64,000 nucleotides of DNA from Flavobacteriales bacterium (GCA_016703005.1 JADJCX010000033.1:434001-498000); one strand, 5' to 3'. Positions 17,649 to 28,046 are shown, counted from the first letter of the stretch. Made by a program: numbers and translations. Notes: generated from the sequence alone by a model not told the origin.

Positions 17649-19796
17649 TTACGCCATCACCTCTTCCTCCTTATGACTGCTCATCAGCTTGTGCTGCAAT
17701 TCGGTGGGCACCTGCTGGTAGGTATGGAACTTCTCGGTGTACGTGCCGCGCCCTTGTGTGAGGCTGCGGAGCGTTGTGCTGTACCGGTCCAGTTCGGCCA
17801 ATGGTGTCAACGCGGTGATCACTTGGAAACGACCTTGACCTTCCACGCCCATCACCACGCTCCGACGGTTCTGGAGATCGGTCATCACATCGCCCATCAG
17901 GTCCTCGGGCACGCGCACCACGATCTCTTGGATCGGCTCCATCAGTTGTGGTTCAGCATTGATGAACGCCTCCTTGAAGGCCATGGTGCCAGCGATCTTG
18001 AAGCTGATGTCGTTGCTGTCAACGGGGTGCATCTTGCCGTCGTGCACGATCACACGCACATCTCGCGCGGGCGATCCCGTCAACGGTCCCTTCTCCATTT
18101 TCTCCATGATGCCCTTGAGGATGCTGGGCATGAACTTGGCGTCGATCACGCCACCAACAATGCAGTTGTAGAATACCAGCTTACCGCCCGTTGGCAGATC
18201 GTGTTCGTCCTTGCCGCGCAGGCTGTGTCCGGTCGGCTCCGGTATGCCTTCGTACCAAGGCTCGATCTTCAAGTGGACTTCCCCGAACTGTCCACTACCA
18301 CCGGTTTGCTTCTTGTGCCTGTACATGGCCGCAGCCGGTTTGCGGATCGTCTCGCGGTAGCTCACGCGCGGGCTTCCGAAATCGATCTCGATCTTGTATT
18401 GGTGGCCCAGCCTCCACTTCAGCAGGTTCAGGTGCAATTCGCCTTGGCCGCTCACCACCTGCTGGCCGGTCTCGCGCATGTAATGGAGTTGGATCGTCGG
18501 GTCTTCCTTCTGGATCTCCAGCAGCGCGGCATGCAGTTTCTCTTCCAGCTTCTGGTCCTTTGCTTTGATCGTAAGGCGCAGTCGCGGCTGTGGATAGGCG
18601 ATAGGTTGCAGCTTGATCGACTTGCCCGGTGCGTGCAGCGTGTGTGCGGTTGAAGTATCCTTCAACTTCAACGTGCAACCGATGTCGCCGGCGGCGAGTT
18701 GGTCCACTTGCTTGCGCTCCTTGCCTTCCACAATGAAGAGCTGCCCCACGCGCTCGGTGGTCCCGTTGTTATCGTTCACCAGTTCCTGTCCCTCTTTCAC
18801 CGTGCCGCTCATCACCTTGAAAAACGTGAGCTGGCCGGTCTTCGGCTCCATCATCGTTTTGAAGGTGAATAGAACCGCAGGGCCATCGGCGCGGCATTCC
18901 AGCCACAGTGCCGATGGCTCGTTGCCATCGGTGGCGAGTGGCTCCGGTGGCATCTCAACAGCGCTCGGCGCCACGTTATCGATGAAGCCCATGAGGCGGC
19001 CGCTGCCCATGTTGCGCAACGCGCTCAGGCAGAACACGGGGAAACAGGTGCGCTTCATCATGCCTTGTTTCAACCCAAGGCGCATTTCATCCTCATCCAG
19101 CTCGCCGCGTTCGAAGTAGTGTTCCATCAACATCTCATCGTTCTCGGCAGCCTTCTCTACGAGGATCTTGTGCAATTCCTCGGCGCGCGCTTTCTCGCTT
19201 TCGGGAATGGGTTGCTTCTCCGGTTTGCCACCGGCATCCTTGAATACGTACATCGTCATCTTCAGCAGGTCGATGATGCGGTGGAATCCTTCACCCTGTT
19301 CCACCGGGTATTGCATCACGGTTACCGCATTGCCGAAGTGTTCCTTGGCTTGCGCCAGCGTAAGGTCGAAATCAGCGTTGGCATGATCGAGTTGGTTGAT
19401 GCCGATGATCACTGGGCGATCATACCGTTGCATGTGCTCCCATACGAGATCGGTGCCTACTTCAACGCCGTGGTGCGCATCGAGCAGCAGTACACAGGTA
19501 TCGGCCACGCGTAGGGCCGGGATCGTTTCGCCCACCAGATCGTCGAGGCCCGGCGTATCGATGATGTTGATCTTGAAGTTGCGCCACTCCGTATGCAAGC
19601 AGGTGGCGTAGACGGAACTTCCACGCTCGTGTTCGATGGGATGGAAGTCGCTAACGGTGTTCTTGTCCTCGACACGGCCGCGGCGATTGATCAGACCCGC
19701 TTCGAAGAGCATTGTCTCGGCCAGCGTGGTCTTGCCGCATCCGTGGGATCCCAGCAGGACGACGTTCTTGATGTGTTTCGCATCGAAGGCTTTCAT
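17649..19796 (-). CDS. Elongation factor G paralogue (EF-G-like GTPase)
   Basis: 715 residues from the ATG at 19796 (an upstream in-frame start adds 18 basic residues with no homology). G-domain: P-loop GSHGCGKT (16-23), DTPG (80-83), and a G4 motif NQLD (134-137) in place of the usual NKxD. EF-G domains II-V follow, including GSGQFGEVHLKIEP and a C-terminal EF-G fold with GRGTYTEKFHTYQQVP. This looks like the auxiliary EF-G found beside canonical fusA in many bacteria, not the main translocase: it is not next to tuf or rps genes. Precise role (ribosome recycling, a regulatory GTPase, or backup translocation) is open. Confidence 0.85.
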   Translation of the reverse strand: MKAFDAKHIKNVVLLGSHGCGKTTLAETMLFEAGLINRRGRVEDKNTVSDFHPIEHERGSSVYATCLHTEWRNFKINIIDTPGLDDLVGETIPALRVADTCVLLLDAHHGVEVGTDLVWEHMQRYDRPVIIGINQLDHANADFDLTLAQAKEHFGNAVTVMQYPVEQGEGFHRIIDLLKMTMYVFKDAGGKPEKQPIPESEKARAEELHKILVEKAAENDEMLMEHYFERGELDEDEMRLGLKQGMMKRTCFPVFCLSALRNMGSGRLMGFIDNVAPSAVEMPPEPLATDGNEPSALWLECRADGPAVLFTFKTMMEPKTGQLTFFKVMSGTVKEGQELVNDNNGTTERVGQLFIVEGKERKQVDQLAAGDIGCTLKLKDTSTAHTLHAPGKSIKLQPIAYPQPRLRLTIKAKDQKLEEKLHAALLEIQKEDPTIQLHYMRETGQQVVSGQGELHLNLLKWRLGHQYKIEIDFGSPRVSYRETIRKPAAAMYRHKKQTGGSGQFGEVHLKIEPWYEGIPEPTGHSLRGKDEHDLPTGGKLVFYNCIVGGVIDAKFMPSILKGIMEKMEKGPLTGSPARDVRVIVHDGKMHPVDSNDISFKIAGTMAFKEAFINAEPQLMEPIQEIVVRVPEDLMGDVMTDLQNRRSVVMGVEGQGRFQVITALTPLAELDRYSTTLRSLTQGRGTYTEKFHTYQQVPTELQHKLMSSHKEEEVMA

Positions 19797-20038
19797 GGTG
19801 GTGAAAGTGTTGGTCCGTCGTCGCTTCGTCTGGCGTTGCTCCCGGAGCAAGGCGGAACGGTGGCGGAAGGGTGGGAAGGAAGGAACGCTACCACTTGGGC
19901 CTTTCCCGACGCATCGGGATGGAGCAGGCGAAAGGGTGGCTTGAAATTACGAGCAGTCTTTACAAATCCAAGTGGCTCGGTGGCCAGGAGTCGGATGGCA
20001 CGACACAAGTCACGCGTTCGCAGGACGGAACCGCCAAC

Positions 20039-23018
20039 TCACCACTCGGCCTCTATCAACACCTCATCCAAAAAAAGCCAGCTAGCTCCGCCCTTACCCC
20101 GATGCCATTCCGGGCACACCCCGCCGTTCTGCACGCGGATCTTGATGAACTGCGCCTTTTTATCGATCGCTTCGGTGAAGAGGTCCATGATCATGGAGCC
20201 GTCGACATCGCGTTTCACCGAGTTCTTTGCGGTGGTGCTGCTCCATGTGCGCCCGGTGGTGCTCCATGCCACTTCTATCAGTTCCGGGTAGAAGATCCAT
20301 GAGGCTTGGTCCTGCAGCATCCCAACCCCGATGCGCTTCAGCTTCTTCACCCTGCCGAGATCGATCGTTGCGAGCACGTCCTGTCCTTGTGTGCCCTGCC
20401 ATTCACCGGTACGGAAGTCGCGGCCGCCTCGTTGGCCATCAATGAGCGCGTTGTCGCCACCGGCCGCGTATTGGTTGGCGTAGGGCGTTCCGAGTTTGAT
20501 GGTTATGTCGCCATCGATCTTGGTGAAGCGGGCGGTGACGGGTTGGAACGCCTCACTCCATTTCACTTCAACGTGCGCTGTGTTGGTCAAGACGAAGGGC
20601 TCGTTCATCGGACATGCTCGTTGACCCACCGCATCCCTGACCGTGCATGTCCCACAACCTTCGACGGTGACGACGAGGCTATCCGTGAATGAGGACTTGA
20701 TTGCTTGGATGACAGGCGCTCCGGGGCGCGGGCATTCGCGGATGTAGGCTCCATCCAGCACCATCATTTCCTTTCGACGTGGCTCCGGCCCGTTCCACGT
20801 CGAAGGCAAACGACCGCCCGCAATGGAGTGCGCTCATGGTCCGTGGGTAGGTGAGTAGTGCGTTGCGGACAGATCCCGTTTCGGCGGCGCCTCCCACTGT
20901 TCGGCGGCAATGCGCTTCTTGTTCCGCTTGCGTTCCGTAGCAATACTCCGTTGCCAGCCTGCTTCATCCAACTGCACCCAAGTGCTGTCCTGAACTTCAA
21001 GGCTGAATGTCGTTTCACCGCTTCCGGTGATCAAGGCTTTGTCGAAAGCGGGTAACCCAGATCGTACCCGGGCTGATACCGGGCGCGATCTGGTAGAGCC
21101 CGAGCGCGCTCATCACCAGCCAAGCGCTCATCTGGCCGCAGTCCTCGTTGCCGCTCAAGCCGTCCGGCGCGTCGTGATAATGCTCGGCCATGATCCGTTT
21201 CACCATCGTGCGCGTCTTCTCCGGCTTGCCCACCCGGTTGTACAAATATGCCATGTGGTGGCTGGGTTCGTTGCCGTGGGCGTACTGGCCGACAAGCCCA
21301 GTGATGTCTGCTTGCTCGCGGCCTGATGTGCTCGTTGAAGCGCTGAACAAATTGTCCAAATGCTGCTCAAACCCGTCTTCACCACCGTGCAGGGTGATCA
21401 ACCGTTCGATATCCTGCGGCGCGAACAGGCTGTACTGCCAAGCGTTCGCTTCGGTGTAGTTGAAGTTCACTTCGAAAGGGTCGAACGAAGGCACGAAGCC
21501 CCCGTTGCGGCGGGCACGGAAGAAGCCGGTGGTGGGGTCGAACAGGTTCTCAAAAGCTAGGCCGCGGTCGTTGAGCATGTCGAGTTTCCATCCGTCCAAT
21601 ACGCCATCGGGGATGTTCACCTCGCTAGCCATTGAAACGATGCAGCGATCATCGTACGCGTATTCCAAGGTCTTGCTCACGCTTTCGCTTTGATCCTCAC
21701 TGCTGATGAAGCCTTTGTTGGTCAATGCGTTCAATCCCGGTTCATCTCGCGTAGCACCAGCCATCATGGCACGTAGTGCAAGCACTTCGTCGAAATCGCG
21801 GATGCCTTTCATGTACGCATCGGCGATCACGCTCACGCTGTGGTAACCGATCATGCAATCCGTTTCGTTGCCCCACAATTCCCACACGGGCAAGCGACCA
21901 CCGTCCTTGTAGTGTAATAGAAAGGTCTTGATGAAGTCACTGGTCATTTCCGGTTCCAGGATCGTCATCAGCGGGTGCAGTGCGCGGAACGTGTCCCAGA
22001 GACTGAAGACCGTGTACACATTGTGGTCGGCGTGATGTACTTCTCCATCCATGCCACGGTACTTGCCGTCCACGTCGTTGAAGATGTAGGGCGCTACGTA
22101 ACAGTGGTAGAGTGCGGTATAGAAGATGCGTTGCTGTTCCGGTGTACCACCGGTTACTTGGATCTTGCCCAGCTTGGCGTTCCAGGCATCCTCAGCTTGC
22201 TTGCGCACTACATCGAAATCCCAGCCCGGTATTTCCGCATCGAGGTTGGCACGCGCGCCTTCAACGCTCACAGCGCTAATGCCGACTTTGACGATGATGG
22301 GCGTAACGTCTTCACGTTTTACCGCTATCACCGCTCTCGTGCTGTCCAGGGTCTCCATGCCGAAACTGCAAGGACCGCTCTCCCTCGCTATACGGATACA
22401 GTAGAACAGCCGTTGGTCTTTCGCCCAAGAGCCACTGCGGCGTTCACCGGTGATCTCCTGTCCGTTACGGGCAATACGCGTGTTCCGAAGACCGTCGCGG
22501 TGCAACAGGTCGAGGACAATGAATTGCTCGGCTTCCTTCGGCATGGTGTAGCGGTGCATGCCACAGTGCGCTGTTGCGGTCAGTTCCACTTTCGTCGCTT
22601 CATCCTCCAGAAAGACGCTGTAGTACCCGGCATGCGCGGTTTCCTTTTCATGCGAGAACGGTGATCGGTACTCCACCGGCTCCACGGAGTACTTCCCGCT
22701 CATCGGCATCAGCAACACATCGCACAGGTCCGCGACGCCAGTGCCGCTTAAGTGTGTGTGACTGAAGCCGTAGATGAGACTATCGGAGTAGTGGTAGCCA
22801 CCGCAGCCGTCCCAATCGAAATTGCCGTCGGGTCGTGTGTCGGGGCTTAGCTGCACCAAGCCGTTCGGCACGCATGCGCCCGGGAATGTGTGCCCGTGGC
22901 CACCAGTGCCGACGAAGGGGTTGACAAAGGAAGTGGCGTAATTGGTTTGGGCTTGCACCGAAGCGATGAAGCAGCACAACATTATGGCAGTGAAGCAGAA
23001 GCGGTTGGGGGAGCGCAT
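20039..23018 (-). pseudogene. GH92 alpha-mannosidase with C-terminal carbohydrate-binding domain, disrupted
   Basis: Signal peptide, then the GH92 core: FVGTGGHGHTFPGA, YGFSHTHLSGTGVAD, RALHPLM, ELWGNETDCMIGYHS, NEPSHHMAYLYN and GNEDCGQMSAW. The catalytic core (frame from 23018) is intact to about 21050. There a one-base indel shifts the frame (GLPAFDKALITG continues), and an in-frame TGA at 20836-20834 interrupts the next stretch. The same frame resumes AHSIAGGRLPSTW and runs through a CHB_HEX_C-like and F5/8-type C-terminal region to 20039. GH92 enzymes are calcium-dependent exo-alpha-mannosidases acting on N-glycans. Last gene of the permease-ROK-GH92 operon (9-base gap to the kinase). Confidence 0.8.
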
Positions 23019-23027
23019 GTGTCGAAG

Positions 23028-23933
23028 CTATGCCTCCGTTAACGCTGCCGCACCCAGGATCGCAGCATCATCATCCGGTAAGGCGGAAACAGTAAGGTCC
23101 ACACGGCCCATGTAGATGTTGAGCAGCGCTCTCTGGAAGGCATCGCGCAAGGGAGCCATCAACAGGTCGCCATTGCGGGCAATACCGCCGAAGAGAACAA
23201 TGCGTTGCGGCCCGGTGACCGTAACAGCGTTCGCCAAGGCTACGGCCAGCCATTCCACCGTGCGTTCGAAGGTGTTCAGCGCAACCACATCTCCAGCACG
23301 GGCGGCCTCGGCGATCGGCAGCACGCCGTCGCGCTTCAACACTTCCGCAGAGCCGTTCATTTCCAAATATGTCTGCCGCATGCCGCGAATGCTCACGTAG
23401 GTCTCCACGCAACCCTTCCGACCACAGGTGCATTGCCGGCCATCGATCACCAAGGTCATGTGGCCCAACTCCCCGGCGTTGCCGTGACTTCCCAAGACCA
23501 ACTGCCCATTCACGATAAATCCGCTACCGACACCGGTGCCGAGCGTTACTATCAGCAGATCCTTGTAGCCTTTACCCGCGCCGTATTTCCACTCGCCCAG
23601 TGCTGCGGCGTTGGCATCGTTGCCTAACACGGTGGTTATCCCTAGGCGATCCTGCACCATGCGCGCCAAGGGCACATCGTGCTTCCACGGCAGGTTCGGC
23701 GCCATCTCGATGATGCCGGTGTGTTGGTTGGCATTGGGGGCGCCGATGCCGATACCGGTTGTTGGTTGTTGGTTGTTGGATGATAGGCGGGCGACCTCTG
23801 CGGCAATAGCATCCGCGAAGGCGTTGTCATCCGCGTGGCCGGTCGTTGGGATGCGCGTTTGTACCAGCACCTTGCCATCCTGCACCAAACCGATCTTGGT
23901 GGTAGTGCCACCGATGTCGACGCCAGCGATCAT
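23028..23933 (-). CDS. ROK-family sugar kinase
   Basis: 301 residues from the ATG at 23933, which overlaps the permease stop by ATGA. The ATP-binding loop DIGGTTTKIG is near residues 6-15, the catalytic D106 is in GNDANAAALGEW, and the ROK zinc site is GELGH plus CTCGRKGC (C168, C170, C175). It probably phosphorylates glucose or mannose imported by the neighbouring permease. Residues 53-59 (NNQQPTT) are encoded by exactly three copies of a 7-base repeat, an in-frame insertion in a loop. An upstream in-frame start at 23975 would overlap the permease more and lacks the family N-terminus. Confidence 0.85.
   Translation of the reverse strand: MIAGVDIGGTTTKIGLVQDGKVLVQTRIPTTGHADDNAFADAIAAEVARLSSNNQQPTTGIGIGAPNANQHTGIIEMAPNLPWKHDVPLARMVQDRLGITTVLGNDANAAALGEWKYGAGKGYKDLLIVTLGTGVGSGFIVNGQLVLGSHGNAGELGHMTLVIDGRQCTCGRKGCVETYVSIRGMRQTYLEMNGSAEVLKRDGVLPIAEAARAGDVVALNTFERTVEWLAVALANAVTVTGPQRIVLFGGIARNGDLLMAPLRDAFQRALLNIYMGRVDLTVSALPDDDAAILGAAALTEA
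23757..23777 (+). repeat. Heptamer tandem repeat GGTTGTT x3 inside the ROK kinase gene
   Basis: Three perfect head-to-tail copies of GGTTGTT (AACAACC on the coding strand) fill 21 bases and encode residues 53-59 of the kinase. The 21-base total keeps the frame. Confidence 0.9.
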
Positions 23934-25300
23934 GCCGGTACGGAAGTATGGCGCGAGCCCTTGAATCCGTACCAAGCCAAGTAGAGGTAGCAGGCCACAG
24001 GCAGCAAGAAAGAGATCTGGAGTCCGGCGCCGTCGGCGATCAGTCCTTGCAGCGGCGGTATCAATGCCCCGCCCAGGATCATCATCACAAGCAGCGAAGA
24101 ACCTTGCGAGGTGTCTTCACCCAGCCCATCAATGGCGAGGGTGAATATGTTGCTCCACATGATGGAATTGAACAGGCCTATCGCGATCGCGCCCACAGCA
24201 CCCATGCGCCCGATAGTCCAACCGTTAGCACAAGAAGCCCGCACGCCGCTAGCGCGAACAGGCCAAGCGCCCGCGCCGGGTTCGGACCGGCAAGAATGAA
24301 GGCGAGCATGTTGGCAGCGATCAACACCAACAGTGGCCAGATGTGCTGGAATCCGAAGCGGTCGGAGGTGTTCAGCGCAAAGAGCAATGCGAACATGCCG
24401 AGGCCCAGCAACACCATCAGGCCGTATCGCTTCAACGGTGTGAGCGCTTTTGAGAGTGCAAGCGCACCCAGGAACCGCCCGGTCATGGCACCGCCCCAGT
24501 AGAGGCTCAGGTAGTGTTTGGCATCGCCCTCCGAAAGTCCGAGCACGTCGTTCAACCCAAGGAGACTGATGATGAGGCTGCCGATCGCCACTTCAGCCCC
24601 CACGTAGCAGAAAATGGCCACCATACCCCAACGCAGTTGCGGGTGGCGAAGGGCATCGCTCTTGACCAAGACGTTGGTGCGCGGTGGCTCAGGCAACGTG
24701 GTGCGCCCAATGACCAGCGCGAGGATCGTCAGAATGGCTGCCAGCGCCAAATAGGGTAGGCGGACCGCCGCCTCCGGAGCTGCGTTCGCGAATATCAAAG
24801 CACCTCCGATCAACGGCGCTAGGGTGGTCCCCAAAGAATTGAAGGCTTGGGCCAAGTTCAAACGACTGCTCGCGCTCTCCGAAGGACCAATGATGGCCAC
24901 GAACGGATTGGCCGCTATCTGCAACACCGTGAAGCCAAGTCCAAGGATGAACAACGCCAACAAATGGGCAGCGTAGCTGTGCAGCATGGAGGCGGGCGCG
25001 AAAAGCCCACAGCCCAACGCGGACAACAACAAGCCGAACATCATTCCACGCTTGTAGCCCATACGTTGGATGGGGTCGCCGGAAGTGCGGGACCACAACC
25101 AATAGATGAACGACCCGATGAAGTATGCCCCGAAGAAGCAGAACTGCACCAGCAGGCTTTCCGCATAGTTCAGGTCGAAGAGTTTCTTCCAGTGCGGCAC
25201 CAGCACGTCGTTGAGCACCGTGATGAACCCCCATGAAGAACAGGGACGTAAGTACCGTCATCGGCCATGCGATGGAACGCTGGCCAGTAGGGTTGGACAT
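23930..25300 (-). pseudogene. FucP-type sugar:H+ symporter (MFS, FHS family), two frame breaks
   Basis: Reconstructed length is about 455 residues with 12 membrane helices. The N-terminus (MSNPTGQRSIAWPMTVLTSL, ATG at 25300) runs to FFMG. The continuation FITVLNDVLVPHWKKLF is in another frame, explained by one extra G in a GGGGG run near 25230. The second break near 24213 separates LALAACGLLVLTVGLS from GRMGAVGAIAIGLFNSIMWS. The final stretch ends YLAWYGFKGSR. FHS permeases import fucose, glucose, galactose or mannose; with a ROK kinase and GH92 downstream, mannose or glucose is likely. The stop overlaps the kinase start. Confidence 0.8.
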
Positions 25301-25396
25301 CGATCGAGCGGGGGTTTGTTCACAATAATAGCTGGCAGTTCGTTCGCTGAGTGACGGGCGGGTTTCTAACATTGCGCTCTCAAAACCAAACAACGC

Positions 25397-26217
25397 ATGA
25401 AACACTTTACACTTCTGGCCGGTATGGCCCTGACGCTGCCAGTAGCAGCACAGATCGCAGAGGGCAACTTCGAAGCGGGCCCAGGAAGCGCTTGGACCGA
25501 GGCTTCCACGAACTTCGGAACGCCATACTGCACCATGGCCGTTGTGCTGGAGGTGACAACCCGGTCTTCCGCCCGTTGAATGGCGACTTCTTCCTGTGGT
25601 ATGGTGGTGCAGGCCCGGCGCTATGCACGCTTCCTGAGGAAGGTTCCGTTGAGCAAACCTGCACCGTTCCTGCCGGTGCGGACGTTACCCTTTCGATGTG
25701 GGTGAAGTATCCAGCTCCAGGCGCGAATGGTGATTACCTGCGCGTATTGGTTGATGGCAACGTGGTAGGCGAGATCCTGCCTTCTGACAGCAGCCTGTAC
25801 GTTGAGTACACCGGTGTCGGCTTCGACATCAATGCATATGCTGGTGGGTCGCACACGATCCGCATCGAGAACATGCAGACCAGTTCCACGATCATCCAGA
25901 GCATTCTTGTGGATCAAGTGGAGATCCTGGCCGACGGTGCAAGCGTAGGTCTCTTCGACAACGAGAGCGCTCCCGGCATCCAAGTGTTCCCGAACCCAGC
26001 GAACGACAACCTGACCCTCACCTTCAACGCGTTGAGCGGTGCAGCAGCGGTTACCATCACCGACCTCAGCGGCAAGATCGTTAGCGCTGAAACCCTTGGT
26101 GAAGTGAGCCAACGCACGTTCAACTTCGATGCGAGCAACCTCGAGAACGGCGTTTACATGGTGACCATCCAGAACGGTGGCGACGTGTACACCCAGCGCG
26201 TGGTGGTGTCGCACTAA
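25397..26217 (+). pseudogene. Secreted protein with T9SS type-A sorting domain, one frame break
   Basis: The signal peptide (MKHFTLLAGMALTLPVAA) and GNFEAGPGSAWTEASTNF lie in frame 2. Near 25546 the frame changes and the protein continues CAGGDNPVFRPLNGDFFLWY through a jelly-roll-like adhesion domain (VTLSMWVKYPAPGAN, IRIENMQ) to the C-terminal Por-secretion domain (IQVFPNPANDNLTL, TITDLSGKIV, LENGVYMVTI, RVVVSH). The last domain marks export through the type IX system and attachment to the surface. A strong terminator follows. Function beyond a surface or secreted role is unknown. Confidence 0.8.
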
Positions 26218-26239
26218 GCGAACTGTCGTTTTCTGGAAG

Positions 26240-26275
26240 GGCCCCTCGAGCCGTCGAGGGGCCTTTTCGTTTTCT
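26240..26275 (+). terminator. Rho-independent terminator
   Basis: A perfect 10-bp stem GGCCCCTCGA / TCGAGGGGCC with GCCG loop (26240-26263), followed by TTTTCGTTTTC, closes the T9SS-protein gene. Confidence 0.9.
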
Positions 26276-26298
26276 TCGGGGCGCTAAACACCGCGCGC

Positions 26299-27363
26299 AT
26301 GACCAACGGATCCGACAGACGTCACTTCATAAAGCTTGGATTGGTCGGCACAGCGGCCATGGTAGCCGGATGCAGCACTGGCAACGGCGATCATCCGAAC
26401 GATCCCGATGAGGTAAAGGGGACGAAGCCCATCTCACCGGGAAAGGGCCCCATCATCCTTAGCACATGGGACCACGGGATGGCCGCAAATGCCAAGGCCT
26501 TTGATGTACTTCAAGCCGGAGGAAGCGTGCTCGATGCCGTGGAGCAAGGTGTAATGGTGACCGAGAGCGACTTCAGCAACCGGAGCGTGGGATTGGGCGG
26601 CTTGCCCGACCGCGATGGCATCGTGACACTGGATGCTTGTATTCAGGATCACAATGGAAAGGCAGGGTCCGTGGCATTCGTTCAGCGTTTCGAGCACCCC
26701 ATCAGCATTGCACGCGCTGTAATGGAGCGAACACCGCATGTGATGTTGGCGGGAGCAGGGGCGGAGCGCTGGGCGGAAGAGAACGGTTTTGCGCGAAGGG
26801 ATCTACCGATGGCGGAGGATGCGCGCAAGTCGTGGGAGGAATGGAAGGCGAAGAACCCGCTAATTCAAGCGGCTGGCGACAGTGCTCGTGTGAACGTTGA
26901 GAACCAACGCATGGGTGGCAAGGACAACCACGATACGATCGGGATGATCGCTTTGGATGCGAACGGTCAATTGGCTGGCAGTTGCACTACCAGTGGTCTC
27001 GCCTTCAAGATCCATGGCCGCGTGGGCGATTCGCCGATCATCGGCGCAGGTCTTTTTGTTGATGGTGATGTGGGTGCCGCTTGTGCCACCGGTACAGGCG
27101 AACTCATGATCAAGATCGCCGGCAGTCATACGGTCGTTGAATTGATGCGGCAAGGGCTAGCACCGGAAGATGCCTGTCGGGAAGCCGTGGAGCGCATACT
27201 GCGCAAGAACCCGGGTATGACGGGCCAGCAGGTCGGATTCTTGGCCCTGCGTGCCGACGGGGCTTACGGCGGCTACAGCTTATACAATGGTTTCAACTTC
27301 GCACTGAACACAGCAACGGAGAACAAACTGATCGACGCGGCGTTCGCGAAGAAGTGGGAGTGA
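26299..27363 (+). CDS. N4-(beta-N-acetylglucosaminyl)-L-asparaginase, Tat/lipoprotein type
   Basis: 354 residues, Ntn-hydrolase of the glycosylasparaginase family. The N-terminus has a twin-arginine motif (DRRHFIKLG) and a lipobox-like VAGC (C25), so the enzyme is probably exported folded and lipidated. The autoproteolysis site is HDTIG, with T213 as predicted nucleophile after cleavage. Downstream GRVGDSPIIGAG and CATGTGE form the substrate pocket. It cleaves the GlcNAc-Asn bond of N-glycopeptides, which fits the nearby mannosidase, permease and kinase. It is transcribed on the opposite strand from them. Confidence 0.85.
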   Translation: MTNGSDRRHFIKLGLVGTAAMVAGCSTGNGDHPNDPDEVKGTKPISPGKGPIILSTWDHGMAANAKAFDVLQAGGSVLDAVEQGVMVTESDFSNRSVGLGGLPDRDGIVTLDACIQDHNGKAGSVAFVQRFEHPISIARAVMERTPHVMLAGAGAERWAEENGFARRDLPMAEDARKSWEEWKAKNPLIQAAGDSARVNVENQRMGGKDNHDTIGMIALDANGQLAGSCTTSGLAFKIHGRVGDSPIIGAGLFVDGDVGAACATGTGELMIKIAGSHTVVELMRQGLAPEDACREAVERILRKNPGMTGQQVGFLALRADGAYGGYSLYNGFNFALNTATENKLIDAAFAKKWE

Positions 27364-27474
27364 AGAGGAGTTGCGTACAACCTACGCAATAAACCCGAAG
27401 ACCTATGCCCCCCCCCGATCGGGCCATCTCCTTGGGAGAGGCTAGGGTGAGGTCTGTTTGGCACGGGTATGAGG

Positions 27475-27978
27475 TCACTGCAATTCCGTGTGCTGCTTCG
27501 GAAAATCATACCAAGCCACGGTGCCTGCACCACGCGATACAGCTGCCCATGAACCCGTTCCAAGGTCCACACGCACCATGGCGCAGGTCGGTAGTTCACC
27601 CAAGCCCCCTTCGGTCAACAACTCGCAGAATTCGCTGATGCCTGGGTTGTGCGCGAACAATGCGGCCGAACGAACGGAAGTCGGAAGTGCGTTCACGACC
27701 TCCATCCAAGTGGCTGCTGAAGCGAGGTACAGCTTCGGTTCCGCCACGATCTTCTGGGGTTGAACACCGAAGGCGAGCGCTACAGCTTGTGCCGTTGAAA
27801 AGGCCCTGATCGCCGGACTACTGACGAACAGATCAACCCGTTCTCCGCGCGCGACGAAGTGTTTGCCCATGGCAGGTGCATCGCGTAGGCCACGACCGTT
27901 CAATTCCCGGTGGAAGTCAGCTTGCAGCGGATCGCTCCAACTGCTCTTTGCGTGCCGGATGACATAGAGTGTGAGCAT
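27475..27978 (-). CDS. SixA-like histidine phosphatase
   Basis: 167 residues, histidine-phosphatase superfamily. The catalytic core is RHAKS with H9, R in HRELNGRG, SSPAIRAFSTA, and the second His in FAHNPGISEF. SixA removes phosphate from histidine in phosphorelay and PTS proteins; small relatives act on other phosphomonoesters. No direct operon partner: the next minus-strand gene upstream is 69 bases away. The region just downstream (27364-27474) holds only a run of nine C bases at 27408-27416 and no gene. Confidence 0.8.
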   Translation of the reverse strand: MLTLYVIRHAKSSWSDPLQADFHRELNGRGLRDAPAMGKHFVARGERVDLFVSSPAIRAFSTAQAVALAFGVQPQKIVAEPKLYLASAATWMEVVNALPTSVRSAALFAHNPGISEFCELLTEGGLGELPTCAMVRVDLGTGSWAAVSRGAGTVAWYDFPKQHTELQ

Positions 27979-28006
27979 GGCAACTCATTAACCGTTGGAC
28001 GATCCT

Positions 28007-28041
28007 CAGTGACTCACGACTCACCACTCGCTACTCACGAC
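28007..28041 (+). repeat. Intergenic heptamer tandem repeat (TCRCNAC, 4-5 copies)
   Basis: Consecutive 7-base units CAGTGAC, TCACGAC, TCACCAC, TCGCTAC, TCACGAC fill the gap between the SixA-like gene and the hypothetical gene at 28047. The period is exactly seven and copies differ at one or two positions. Confidence 0.75.
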
Positions 28042-28046
28042 TTCTA

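Noticed and set aside
27364..27474. Run of nine C bases with flanking sequence
   Set aside because: No hairpin, no open frame worth calling; a homopolymer only.
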